Origin: an uncultured Candidatus Melainabacteria bacterium
GTDB taxonomy: Bacteria; Cyanobacteriota; Vampirovibrionia; Gastranaerophilales; Gastranaerophilaceae
Length of the DNA stretch: 64,000 nucleotides
Assembly (NCBI GenBank): GCA_934717745.1
Contig: CAKUZB010000003.1
Coordinates: 113,829-177,828 of the forward strand
Direction of reading: 5' to 3'
Of the stretch, positions 36,322-45,458 are shown piece by piece. Position numbers and translations under genes: made by a program. Under the pieces are notes generated by a model that ran no database searches, was not told where the DNA came from, and saw only the letters and a list, made by a program, of their open reading frames with translations. The stretch's first letter is position 1, and the number at the start of each line of letters is the position of its first letter.

Positions 36322-37242
36322 ATGATTAGCGGATTTAGTAACGAAAGAGTTAGTTATAGAACAAGATACTTAAACTTCCCGTCAACACTGGCAGGAAACG
36401 TTCCTAGTATTAGCAAACCTACAGTACATGTTATTAAAATTAGATTTAATAACGTATTTAAGAATGAAAAAGTAATGTTTGCAACTATTTCAATAGCATT
36501 GGGAATTCTTTCATTGTTTATTGGACTTGGCATGTACTCTCTATACAGAAATGTTACAACAGAAGAATTCATCGAATCACCTCAAACCGTTGCATTAGAA
36601 GAATTACAGTCTATTAGTGCAGAAGATGCAGGAATTACAGTTATGAATAAAGCAGGCATGCCTGCCGGCATGTCAGGTTCACAACAAGGTGGAAATTTCT
36701 TTGCATACAACAACGGTGGCGGAATTGACCCAAACACTATGCTTTTGGCAAGTGGAAACCAAAAAGACGGAAAATCAACAGATAAAAATGTTTTAACTTC
36801 AAAAAGAGCCGTTGTAGATATTGATGACAAAGTTGCAGTAAATCCATTTTTACCAACAGATGAAGCCAATAAACGTATAGTTAAAAAGGTTGTAAAACCA
36901 AATCCAAATTTTGTTTTACCACCTGCAATTACAGATGTTGATGAGAGTGCAAGATTGTTATTACAAACATCAGTTTCAGGTATTATGTATGATACATACA
37001 GTCCGTCTGCAATCATCAAAATCAATAATACAGATTACCTTGTAAAAAAAGGTGATACAATTATGGGATTTAAAATTTTGAATATCTCACCAAAAATCGT
37101 TACAATAAAACGTGATGCGAATATTTTCAACGCACCAATTGGAAGAATTTTGGCGACATTAGATACAACAAATAACAATGAAATTTCTAATTTGAGCACA
37201 AGATTTGGCGGTTCAAATGCGAATGCAAGAAGGTATAGATAA
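36322..37242 (+). CDS. PilP/GspC-like inner-membrane protein
   Basis: The 306-residue protein begins at the ATG at 36322 (GGGGA box; a TTG nine bases upstream was rejected). It has a cytoplasmic stretch of about 50 residues, one membrane segment (about 55-75, FATISIALGILSLFIGLGM) and a periplasmic part ending in a beta-rich domain (SGIMYDTYSPSAIIKINNTD, VKKGDTIMGFKILNIS). That last domain resembles the HR/PilP domain of GspC and PilP, which connect the inner-membrane platform to the secretin. Position directly before the secretin gene supports this; sequence support alone is modest. Confidence 0.6.
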   Translation: MISGFSNERVSYRTRYLNFPSTLAGNVPSISKPTVHVIKIRFNNVFKNEKVMFATISIALGILSLFIGLGMYSLYRNVTTEEFIESPQTVALEELQSISAEDAGITVMNKAGMPAGMSGSQQGGNFFAYNNGGGIDPNTMLLASGNQKDGKSTDKNVLTSKRAVVDIDDKVAVNPFLPTDEANKRIVKKVVKPNPNFVLPPAITDVDESARLLLQTSVSGIMYDTYSPSAIIKINNTDYLVKKGDTIMGFKILNISPKIVTIKRDANIFNAPIGRILATLDTTNNNEISNLSTRFGGSNANARRYR

Positions 37243-37266
37243 AAATAACATAATCGGGAGTAAATA

Positions 37267-39408
37267 ATGATAAAAAGAAACTACAGACTACTGGGGATAA
37301 TATTAGTCTTAGCAATACTAACAGCATTAACAACATCATTTGCGTTTGCAAGTGATTTGCGTTTGGCTGTTGCTCAAAATAAACCTGTATTAAGAGGTAA
37401 CCCAACAGGTCAAACTATAGACTTGAGAGGTTCGACAAATATTTCTCGTTCTAACCCAAAAATTACAGTTAGTTTAAAAAATACAGATGTAAAACCTGTA
37501 TTGAGAATGTTTGCGGATAAAGCAGGCGTAAACATTATTCTACACCCTTCAGTAAAAGGTTATGTTAACTTAGACCTTGTAAACGTACCATTAAACGATG
37601 CTTTCAGAATGGTTTTACAAGTAACTGACCTTACATATTCTCAAGACGGAAATACAATCATTGTTTCTTCCAGCGAATTTGCAAGAACATCGGGTATTTC
37701 AAAACAAAGTATCAACACAGTTCCTGTTAACTATGTAGATGCTTCAATGATTGCAAACTTTTTAAACCAAAATATATTTTCAAAGAAAACCCCAGGTTTA
37801 TCAAACTGGGACGTTGTTGTAACCAATGCAACAAGAAACGAATTATTAGTATTTGGTACTCAAAACGACTTGGCAATGGTTAAAAAAATTGTTTCAAAAT
37901 TCGATGTACCACCATTGAACACAACCTTCACAGTAAAACATACAACGCCTGCGGAAATGGCAACTCTTGTATGCAGAATGTTAGGTATGACAGAAGGTGC
38001 TCTTGATGAAAGTTCACAATCTGTTCAATGGGATTACTCAACTCGTACGGACTCAACTTCTGCACCTCAAGGTGGTGGTAATGCTCCTGCCGGATTAACT
38101 GGTTTAGCAGCAAATATTCAACCTGCAAGAAAAAGTATTTTTACAGCACGTAAAAATAGCGGTATTGTAACCGGTTTTGCTTCAAGCAGTTCAGGTTCAT
38201 CTGGTGGAGGTTCTTCATCATCTGGTGGTTCTTCTTCTGGAGGAGGTTCTTCTAGTGGAGGAGGATCTTCTATCCAATTGGGTAAAAACGTTGTCGCTTG
38301 CGTTATAGGTGGAGTATCTGCAACAGGTGGTGGAGCAGGTGGTCAAGTTGGAGCAGGCAGTAGTGCTGGCGGTGGTGCTGGCGGTGGTGCCGGTGCCGGT
38401 GGCGGTGCTAGTCAAGGTGTTGGAAGTGCTTTCAGCAGTGTTTCAGGTGGTGTAAGTGGCGGTTCTGCCAGTTTAAAATTACGCTCATTTGGTACTCAAA
38501 AAATGATTGTTAGTTACTTCCCTCAAAGAGGAACAATCAACGTTTTGGGTGGTTCTCAATCAATTGTTAATAGAATTGGGGCATATATTAAAGAAAATGA
38601 TATTAGACAACCTCAAGCAATTATGGATATCACTATTTTAGAATTGAATGAAACAGGAACAAAAGACTTTACTAACGATTGGAAATTCTATTCTAAAAAC
38701 TTTGACATCACATTTAATAATGATGGTGTAACAAGTGTACCTATTAGAATTGGTCCAAACAGTAATCAAAATGCGTTCTACAAAATCACTGGAGCACCAC
38801 AAGTTGCTTGGTATATAAACTACACACTTACAAATAGAAAAGGTCGTGTTGTTGCTAATCCAAAAATTATGTTGACAAACGGTGAAACTTCAACAATAGA
38901 CTTGACTTCTGAATATATTGATACAGTTGACGCTGAAATTCAAACAGGTTCAGGTTCTGGTTCAGATGCAATCAGAGGTGTTGAAAGAACATATAACAAG
39001 GGTAGCGATTTAGGTCTACAATTTGAGTTAGTACCTTTCATCAGTCCGGAAGGATATATATCGTTAAACTTCAACGCAGATTATTCAACATTGAAAGAAC
39101 AAGTTAATGCAGCATTAACAGGTTCAGGAGATAAAGAACTTGTAGCAACATTATTGAATAAAAGACAAGTTAACTTGAAAAATATACGAATAAAAGACAA
39201 CGAAACACTTCTTATCGGCGGATTGGTTCAAGAAAACGATGTTAAGAGTGTAGCGAAAGTGCCAGTTTTAGGAGATATTCCACTTCTTGGAGTATTGTTC
39301 CGTTCATCAACTTCTCAAAAAGAAAAGACAGAATTGGTAATTTTATTAACACCTAGAATCATTAAAGATACTGAAGATATAGGAGCAGATGAGGCTGATA
39401 CGCTATAG
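37267..39408 (+). CDS. pilQ: Secretin of the type IV pilus/type II secretion family
   Basis: The 713-residue protein has a signal peptide (IILVLAILTALTTSFAFA), an STN-type N-domain (VKPVLRMFADKAGVNIIL), further N-domains and the secretin core at the C-terminus (VVANPKIMLTNGETSTIDL, NIRIKDNETLLIGGLVQEND, VPVLGDIPLLGVLF, ELVILLTPRII). It forms the outer-membrane gate. Residues about 304-405 are a Gly/Ser/Ala-rich low-complexity insertion splitting an N-domain. It is the second gene of the motor operon; whether the machine is a pilus or a type II secretion system cannot be told because no pilins, PilM/N/O or PilT occur here. Confidence 0.93.
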   Translation: MIKRNYRLLGIILVLAILTALTTSFAFASDLRLAVAQNKPVLRGNPTGQTIDLRGSTNISRSNPKITVSLKNTDVKPVLRMFADKAGVNIILHPSVKGYVNLDLVNVPLNDAFRMVLQVTDLTYSQDGNTIIVSSSEFARTSGISKQSINTVPVNYVDASMIANFLNQNIFSKKTPGLSNWDVVVTNATRNELLVFGTQNDLAMVKKIVSKFDVPPLNTTFTVKHTTPAEMATLVCRMLGMTEGALDESSQSVQWDYSTRTDSTSAPQGGGNAPAGLTGLAANIQPARKSIFTARKNSGIVTGFASSSSGSSGGGSSSSGGSSSGGGSSSGGGSSIQLGKNVVACVIGGVSATGGGAGGQVGAGSSAGGGAGGGAGAGGGASQGVGSAFSSVSGGVSGGSASLKLRSFGTQKMIVSYFPQRGTINVLGGSQSIVNRIGAYIKENDIRQPQAIMDITILELNETGTKDFTNDWKFYSKNFDITFNNDGVTSVPIRIGPNSNQNAFYKITGAPQVAWYINYTLTNRKGRVVANPKIMLTNGETSTIDLTSEYIDTVDAEIQTGSGSGSDAIRGVERTYNKGSDLGLQFELVPFISPEGYISLNFNADYSTLKEQVNAALTGSGDKELVATLLNKRQVNLKNIRIKDNETLLIGGLVQENDVKSVAKVPVLGDIPLLGVLFRSSTSQKEKTELVILLTPRIIKDTEDIGADEADTL

Positions 39409-39414
39409 TAACAA

Positions 39415-41433
39415 ATGAATGAACAATTAACAAAATTAAAATCTAGCATAAATAAAGAGGTTATCTCTAAATTCGATGTTAAGGTTATGGAATCAACAAA
39501 GTTCGTGCCTATCGATATAAAGGATAACACTCTTTTTGCTGTTATAAGTTCAGAAACAAACAAAACAATTGTTGAAGCCGAAGTAAGACAGATTTTCAGA
39601 TGTAATACAAAATTCTTGCAGATTGCAACTCCTGAACTGAACGACTTTTTGGTAACAATTGTTCAAGAACTTGTAAATTCTACAAGTTCAATTACACCAA
39701 AAACTCAGTCTGCTTCAAAAAAGAAACTTGGTGAAATTTTAATTGAAAACGGTGATATTACAGATATTCAATTAATCGAAGCACTTGCCGAAAGTAAAAA
39801 AATGGGAATGCCTTTGGGTTCAACATTGTACACTTTAGGCTTTATCACGCTTGAGCAATTAAAAAATGCATTACACCAACAATCCGGCATTGAAGTTGCA
39901 ACCAATGAAATGCTTAGAAATCAAGATAAGTATGTATCAATGCTTCCGGAAGACTTTATTAAATCTAATAAAGTTATTCCATTGAGTTCTGACGGAAAAA
40001 CAATAAAATTGGGTATGGTTGACCCTAGTGATGTGAAAATATTAAAAGACATCGTATACTTGACAGGTCAAACTCCACAACCTTATTTGATGACGCATAT
40101 TGAATTCCAAAATGCGATAAACAAATTCTTCTCAAAAGCACAACAAGAAACTCGTAAAATTATGAAACAGGTTGAAAGCGAAGTTCTTGCTTATGACGTA
40201 GAAGATTCAATTTGGGATCAAATTGAAAAAGAATTAAAAGATTCAACAGGTTCAGTAGCCCAATTAGTAAACAAAATTATTACAAACGCAATTGAGCAAC
40301 ATGCATCAGATATTCACATTGAGCCAAGACTTGCAAACCACATTGTAAGATACCGTATCGACGGTATTTTGAGAGAAGTAATCGAAATTCCTGCAAAAGT
40401 AGAAATGGCAGTAATTACCCGTTTTAAAGTATTGTCAAAGATGAACATTGCAGAACACAGACGACCTCAAGACGGTAGTTTTTCTATTAAATACCAAGGT
40501 AAAATGTTCGACTTTCGTATCAATGCTCTTCCTGTAAGTGGCAAAGAAAAGTTGGTAATCCGTGTACTTGCACCACCGGTAAGTTTTGACTCTACAGTAA
40601 GAGAAATTACAATTGATGGGGCTACTCCTCAAGATATTGATATTATCAAAAAAATGATTGCAAGTCCGAACGGTATTATCCTGACATCAGGTCCTACAGG
40701 TTCCGGTAAAACAACTACTTTGTATTCATTATTAAAAGTATTGAATACAGAGGGTGTAAACATTACGACAATTGAAGATCCGGTCGAAATTAAACTGGAA
40801 GGGGTAAACCAATCACAAGTTAATACAAAAGCAGGTATTACATTTGCATTTTGTATGAGAGCAATCTTAAGACAAGACCCTGACATTATCCTAGTAGGTG
40901 AAATTCGTGATTACGAAACACTTGAGGTAGCGATTTCTGCTGCCTTAACAGGGCACTTGGTGTTAAGTACAGTCCACACAAACTCGGCAGCAGCAACAGT
41001 TACTCGTTTAATTGAAATGGGTGCAAAAGATTACCTTGTTTCATCAACCTTATCAGGTGTAATCGCACAACGTCTTGTAAGAAAATTATGCAAATGTAAA
41101 ACTGACTATTACCCAACTCACGAGGAAGCAGCCCAAATCTTACTTGATGAAGAAGATATTCAAAAATTAATGAAAACAAAATTATATAAACCCGTTGGTT
41201 GTGCAGAATGTGAAATGACAGGCTATAAAGGGCGTTTAGGTGTATTTGAAATTCTACCTGTAAACAAAGAAATAAAAAAATTAATTTCTGTCGGTGCTCA
41301 CGATATTGAAATTGAAGATGCTGCGGTTGCTTGTGGTATGAAAACACTTAACCAATCTTGTTTCAATCATATTTTACGTGGGGAAACAACAATTGAAGAA
41401 TTTGTTCGTGTATTAGGTCTTGTGAGCGAATAG
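39415..41433 (+). CDS. pilB: PilB/GspE assembly ATPase
   Basis: The 672-residue protein powers pilus or pseudopilus assembly. It has an N-terminal MshEN/GspE-N domain (KKLGEILIENGDITDIQLIE), a Walker A SGPTGSGKTTTLYSLL at about residue 426, the Asp box, Walker B DPDIILVGEIRDYETLE, the His box LTGHLVLSTVHTNSA and a zinc site (CKC near 559 and CAEC near 596). All catalytic parts are present, which marks it as the active motor, in contrast to the paralogue at 62529. It starts six bases after the secretin gene, without a strong Shine-Dalgarno, so coupling is likely. Confidence 0.95.
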   Translation: MNEQLTKLKSSINKEVISKFDVKVMESTKFVPIDIKDNTLFAVISSETNKTIVEAEVRQIFRCNTKFLQIATPELNDFLVTIVQELVNSTSSITPKTQSASKKKLGEILIENGDITDIQLIEALAESKKMGMPLGSTLYTLGFITLEQLKNALHQQSGIEVATNEMLRNQDKYVSMLPEDFIKSNKVIPLSSDGKTIKLGMVDPSDVKILKDIVYLTGQTPQPYLMTHIEFQNAINKFFSKAQQETRKIMKQVESEVLAYDVEDSIWDQIEKELKDSTGSVAQLVNKIITNAIEQHASDIHIEPRLANHIVRYRIDGILREVIEIPAKVEMAVITRFKVLSKMNIAEHRRPQDGSFSIKYQGKMFDFRINALPVSGKEKLVIRVLAPPVSFDSTVREITIDGATPQDIDIIKKMIASPNGIILTSGPTGSGKTTTLYSLLKVLNTEGVNITTIEDPVEIKLEGVNQSQVNTKAGITFAFCMRAILRQDPDIILVGEIRDYETLEVAISAALTGHLVLSTVHTNSAAATVTRLIEMGAKDYLVSSTLSGVIAQRLVRKLCKCKTDYYPTHEEAAQILLDEEDIQKLMKTKLYKPVGCAECEMTGYKGRLGVFEILPVNKEIKKLISVGAHDIEIEDAAVACGMKTLNQSCFNHILRGETTIEEFVRVLGLVSE

Positions 41434-41443
41434 GAGATAGATT

Positions 41444-42649
41444 ATGCCAATTTATAATTATGTCGCTCTAAAAAATAATAAAGAAGTTGTAAAAGGAAAA
41501 ATTGAAGCCCAAAATCATAAAGAGGCTCGTTCAATTATCCGTAAAATGTCTTTGTTGCCTACTCAAATTTCAGAGGACACAAAAGGCGAATCTAGTGCGA
41601 TTATTGCAAAGAAAATTCAAAAAATGTCTTTGCAAGACAAAATTGATTTCACTTCAACTTTCCAAATCTTGGTTCAATCCGGTATTCCTGTAATTGAAGC
41701 CTTAATGTTCTTAGAAAACGATGCGGCAAAAGCAAAATTGAGAAACATCGCAAAAGAGTTAAGACGACAAATTATTGCAGGGGCAACATTTGCCGACACT
41801 ATCGCAAAATATCCTAAAATCTTTGGACAAATTTATATCGGTCTTGTAAGAGCCGGTGAAGATTCAGGGGAACTTGAAAAAACCCTAGAACGTTTATTGG
41901 AACTTCAAAAGAAAGAAGCAAACATTAAAAGTAAAGTTATCGGAACATTGATGTATCCTTGTTTCGTAATCGTTTTAGCAATTGTTATCGTAACTATCAT
42001 GCTTGTGTTTGTATTTCCGGCATTCAAAGAAATGTTTGAAAATCTGGGAAAAGAATTACCTCCTATTACAAACTTCTTAATGAACATCGGTATTACTTTA
42101 AAAACTTATTGGATTTTAATTCCAATTATTTTCGTATCACTTGCAGTAACTATATATACAGCATTCACTTGGCAGACATCAAAAAGAATGATTGATAAAT
42201 TTGTTTTAAAAGTTCCTTTATTATCTGCCTTAATCGAATATTCAAACTTCTCAAACTTCGTAGCCGTAATGCAGGTTGCGTACGAAGCGGGTATTCCGAT
42301 TATCGACTGTTTATATTTGTCAAACATTACTTTAACAAATCATACATTACAGATGAAACTTGCAGAAGCGACAACTAAAGTACAACAAGGTCAACATCTT
42401 TCTTTAGCATTGCGTTCTGTTCAAGTAATGCCTAAAATGATTTTGTTTATGATTGCAACAGGTGAACAATCAGGTCGTTTGGGTGATATGTTACTTCAGG
42501 CGACAATATTTATTGATAAAAAATTAGATGCAATTATTGATACATTAACTAAAATGATTGAGCCGTTAATGTTAATCGTTATTGGTAGTATCGTACTTGT
42601 ATTGGCACTTGCATTGTACTTACCACTATTCAGTTCTTACACCGCATAA
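41444..42649 (+). CDS. pilC: PilC/GspF inner-membrane platform protein
   Basis: The 401-residue protein contains the two GspF repeats, QDKIDFTSTFQILVQSGIPV near residue 65 and ALIEYSNFSNFVAVMQVAYE near 265, and three membrane helices (about residues 165-190, 220-240 and 370-395, ending LVLALALYLPLF). It is the membrane platform driven by PilB. GGAG precedes the ATG. It follows pilB after ten bases. Confidence 0.95.
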   Translation: MPIYNYVALKNNKEVVKGKIEAQNHKEARSIIRKMSLLPTQISEDTKGESSAIIAKKIQKMSLQDKIDFTSTFQILVQSGIPVIEALMFLENDAAKAKLRNIAKELRRQIIAGATFADTIAKYPKIFGQIYIGLVRAGEDSGELEKTLERLLELQKKEANIKSKVIGTLMYPCFVIVLAIVIVTIMLVFVFPAFKEMFENLGKELPPITNFLMNIGITLKTYWILIPIIFVSLAVTIYTAFTWQTSKRMIDKFVLKVPLLSALIEYSNFSNFVAVMQVAYEAGIPIIDCLYLSNITLTNHTLQMKLAEATTKVQQGQHLSLALRSVQVMPKMILFMIATGEQSGRLGDMLLQATIFIDKKLDAIIDTLTKMIEPLMLIVIGSIVLVLALALYLPLFSSYTA

Positions 42650-42665
42650 CAAGAAGGGAAATTTT

Positions 42666-42977
42666 ATGTCAGAAGATTTTAAAATGAATAATACAGGTAG
42701 ACCACTTCAAGAAGATTTTATTTCCGGAGTATGGTCAGAAAGAGTTTTGGTTGTTACGCAAGATTACGAAATAAAAGGTTACGTTTTCATGCCTAAAACA
42801 GGTAAAAAAAATCGTGTACTTTCAGATATTTTGAACGGAGTAAAAAGATTCGTTGCAATTAAAGATTGCGAAATTAAACATAGACTTATTCCTGAAAGAA
42901 AAACAGAATATCACAATTTCTTACAATTAAATTTAAGTTCTATTATTTTATTAAGGCCATTATCAGAAAATGACTAA
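42666..42977 (+). CDS. Small conserved-looking protein of unknown function
   Basis: The 103-residue protein starts at the ATG at 42666 after AAGGGA; an in-frame extension back into pilC lacks a binding site. No signal peptide or membrane segment. The middle part (RVLVVTQDYEIKGYVFMPK, VAIKDCEIKHRLIP) is beta-rich. Its place 16 bases after pilC suggests a regulatory or accessory role for the motor; this is inference. It overlaps the next start by eight bases. Confidence 0.7.
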   Translation: MSEDFKMNNTGRPLQEDFISGVWSERVLVVTQDYEIKGYVFMPKTGKKNRVLSDILNGVKRFVAIKDCEIKHRLIPERKTEYHNFLQLNLSSIILLRPLSEND

Positions 42978-43797
42978 AACATACGTAATAACAGGCTCTA
43001 CATCAGGAATAGGCAACGCTGTTGTAAAAAAGTTAAGCAAAGATAATCTTATTTTTGCGGGGTTTCGTAGTGAACAAAAATTGAAAGAGTTGAAATATTA
43101 TGAAAACTCCAACATTATTCCATTTTTTATTGATATGACTAATCCTGAGTCTATAAAAAATGCCGGAGATTTCATCAACTCAAAAACTGATAAAATTGAC
43201 ACCTTATTAAACATTGCCGGTTGCGTAGTTGCAGGTGCGGTAGAAGAACTTGATATAAACAATCTAAGAAAACAATTTGAAGTTAATACTTTTTCTCATC
43301 TTGATTTAACACAAAGATTATTACCACTGTTAAAAGGTGGAAAAATTATCAACGTAAGTTCAATGGCAAGTTTTGGAATATTTCCGTTTGTTGCACCATA
43401 TTGTGCTTCAAAACGTGCTTTAGACATCTTATTCAACAGTTTGCAAGTTGAATACGGCAACGACATAAAATATGTTTCAATAAAACCTGGAGTAATCGCA
43501 ACTCCATTATGGAACAAATCTATTGACGGTAATATTGATTTACTATCAAAAACAGGAAAATACAAAAAAGAATATGAATATCTAGTAAATAATGCTAAAG
43601 ACAACGAAAAAAACGGATTAGACGTAAACAAAGTTGTAAACACAATTTTGAAAGCAGATAAATCAAACAACCCGAAAGCATCATATCTTGTAGGTAAAGA
43701 TGCTGTAGTTGCAAGCATTTTTTCTCATTTGCCACAAGATATTATAAAAAACATTCTTCAAATAGGAATTAAATTAAAAATAAAAAAAACAGGATAA
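42970..43797 (+). CDS. Short-chain dehydrogenase/reductase
   Basis: The 275-residue enzyme has the classical SDR features: TGSTSGIGNAVVKKL at the NAD(P)-binding N-terminus, LLNIAGC (normally NNAG), INVSSMASFG with catalytic Ser, and YCASKRALD with Tyr and Lys. PGVIATPLW follows. The substrate is unknown. It overlaps the small gene upstream by eight bases and is followed after four bases by a methyltransferase, so all three may be read through from the pilus operon. Confidence 0.88.
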   Translation: MTKTYVITGSTSGIGNAVVKKLSKDNLIFAGFRSEQKLKELKYYENSNIIPFFIDMTNPESIKNAGDFINSKTDKIDTLLNIAGCVVAGAVEELDINNLRKQFEVNTFSHLDLTQRLLPLLKGGKIINVSSMASFGIFPFVAPYCASKRALDILFNSLQVEYGNDIKYVSIKPGVIATPLWNKSIDGNIDLLSKTGKYKKEYEYLVNNAKDNEKNGLDVNKVVNTILKADKSNNPKASYLVGKDAVVASIFSHLPQDIIKNILQIGIKLKIKKTG

Positions 43798-43801
43798 AAT
43801 A

Positions 43802-44674
43802 ATGACAAACAGAGATATTTGCAAAAATTGGACACAATGGCTTTTAGAATCAAGATTTTCATTTTTAACACCAGAAATGAAACAACAAACAATCAACTGG
43901 TTACAATTAGTTAGAGATAATGTTTTGTTGCGTGCAAATATTAAAGAGGGCGAAACTGTTATTGATATTGGAACAGGAACAGGCTTATTAGGTTTTAAGG
44001 CTCTTGAAATTTTAAATGGCACAGGCACAATGATTTTCTCTGACAAATTTCAAGATTGTCTTGATAATTGCCAAGAATTTTTAAACAACCAAGGAATTAC
44101 AAGCGGATACAAGATTTTACAAAGTCCCGCAGAACATATCGCACTACCTGATAATTCAGTAGACAAAGCGATGTGCCGTTCTGTTTTGGTACATATTGTA
44201 GATAAACAACCAGCAATTAATGAAATTTATAGAATTTTAAAAAAAGGCGGACGTTTCTGTTGTTTTGAACCAATTATTCGCTCAAACACCAGATATTGGG
44301 AACTTACAACTCCTGAAAATATAAGAAATTACGAAAAATTTAAACAAGCAGAAAATGAATTTATGACAAATCCGGAAGATTCACTTTGCAACTTTGACGA
44401 GCATTCTCTTGCTAAAAATATTGAAGAAGCCGGTTTTAGCGACGGTTCTGTAGATTCAGATGTTATTCCGTCGACTTATATTGCAAAAGCAGAAATGATT
44501 GATAAATGGTTTACAACACCACCATCGCCTGACAGACCGTCAATGAAAGAACGTTTTTTAACATACTTTGACGAAGAAACAGTAAATAATTACATAGATG
44601 ACGTAAAAAAGGACTTAGATGGCAAAGAAATCAGTGTTTGCTCTCGCTCTTTATACGTAAATGTAATCAAATAA
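43802..44674 (+). CDS. Class I SAM-dependent methyltransferase
   Basis: The 290-residue protein has motif I VIDIGTGTGLLGFKALE, an acidic motif II (MIFSDKFQDC) and the post-motifs VDKAMCRSVLVHIVDKQPAI and RILKKGGRFCCFEP, typical of the UbiE/Methyltransf_11 group. The substrate is not evident; the neighbouring SDR could act in the same pathway. No membrane segment. Confidence 0.85.
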   Translation: MTNRDICKNWTQWLLESRFSFLTPEMKQQTINWLQLVRDNVLLRANIKEGETVIDIGTGTGLLGFKALEILNGTGTMIFSDKFQDCLDNCQEFLNNQGITSGYKILQSPAEHIALPDNSVDKAMCRSVLVHIVDKQPAINEIYRILKKGGRFCCFEPIIRSNTRYWELTTPENIRNYEKFKQAENEFMTNPEDSLCNFDEHSLAKNIEEAGFSDGSVDSDVIPSTYIAKAEMIDKWFTTPPSPDRPSMKERFLTYFDEETVNNYIDDVKKDLDGKEISVCSRSLYVNVIK

Positions 44675-44717
44675 TTATAAAAATCTTAAGTTTTATCCAA
44701 AAGTATGAAAATAGCAG

Positions 44718-44723
44718 TATAAT
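44718..44723 (+). promoter_or_regulatory. -10 box of a leaderless histidine-kinase gene
   Basis: TATAAT ends six bases before the ATG at 44730, so transcription should start on or next to the start codon. No convincing -35 and no Shine-Dalgarno are seen. Confidence 0.5.
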
Positions 44724-44729
44724 TCTAAT

Positions 44730-45458
44730 ATGGATAAGAACACATCTCAACACGATTTTATATCAACAGTTTCTCACGAATTGAGAACTCCGCTAACAAG
44801 TATTAGGGGATTTGCTCAAACTATGCTTTCTTCGTGGGATTTACTTGATGATGACAGCAAAAAACAATTTTTAAAAATTATTGAAGAACAATCTAATAGG
44901 CTTATAAAACTTGTCGAAAATGTTTTAGCAGTTTCAAAAGTTCAAAGCCAAGAAAATTATGTGTTCAAAAATGTAAATCCTAACGATGCAATAACTTCTG
45001 TTATTCCTATTGTAAAGCAACAATATCAAGACCGAAATATTGTCTTGAAGTTTAATAAAAATCTTCCGGAGATTTTGATTGACAAAGACAAATACCAACA
45101 AATTATTATGAATTTAGTTGAAAATGCTTGCAAATATTCGACAAAAAACACTGATATTTTTGTAAAAACTGATTTTGCAGGAAACGATTTTGTTTCAATA
45201 AAGGTTATAAACGAGGGAATTGAAATAAAAGAAGAAGATAAAAAACGTATCTTCGAAAAATTTTCAAGAATTGACAACCCTCTAACTAGGGAAGTTCAAG
45301 GAAGCGGACTTGGATTATTCATCACAAAAACTCTTGTTGAAACAATGAACGGAACAATTTCGGTTGAAAGTTCTAATGGCAAAACAACTTTTGAAGTATT
45401 AATGCCAATTTGTGATATTGAAAATCAAGCGAGGGCAAAATGTTCACAAAGACATTAA
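44730..45458 (+). CDS. Cytosolic histidine kinase without sensor domain
   Basis: The 242-residue protein is only a kinase core: HisKA with phospho-acceptor His16 (TVSHELRTPLTSIRGFA), then HATPase with the N box LVENACKYS, and G2 EVQGSGLGLFITK. There is no membrane segment or sensory domain, so it must receive its input from another protein. The last 19 bases overlap the start of the multi-domain receiver gene, its likely partner. The start is predicted leaderless. Confidence 0.9.
   Translation: MDKNTSQHDFISTVSHELRTPLTSIRGFAQTMLSSWDLLDDDSKKQFLKIIEEQSNRLIKLVENVLAVSKVQSQENYVFKNVNPNDAITSVIPIVKQQYQDRNIVLKFNKNLPEILIDKDKYQQIIMNLVENACKYSTKNTDIFVKTDFAGNDFVSIKVINEGIEIKEEDKKRIFEKFSRIDNPLTREVQGSGLGLFITKTLVETMNGTISVESSNGKTTFEVLMPICDIENQARAKCSQRH

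Noticed and set aside
38218..38415. Tandem repeat or CRISPR-like array in the secretin
   Set aside because: The repetition is codon-level Gly/Ser low complexity inside an intact reading frame, with no fixed repeat or spacer length.
43296..43718. A 140-codon open frame opposite the SDR gene
   Set aside because: It lies wholly antisense to a gene with intact catalytic motifs, has no ribosome-binding site and reads like shadow sequence.
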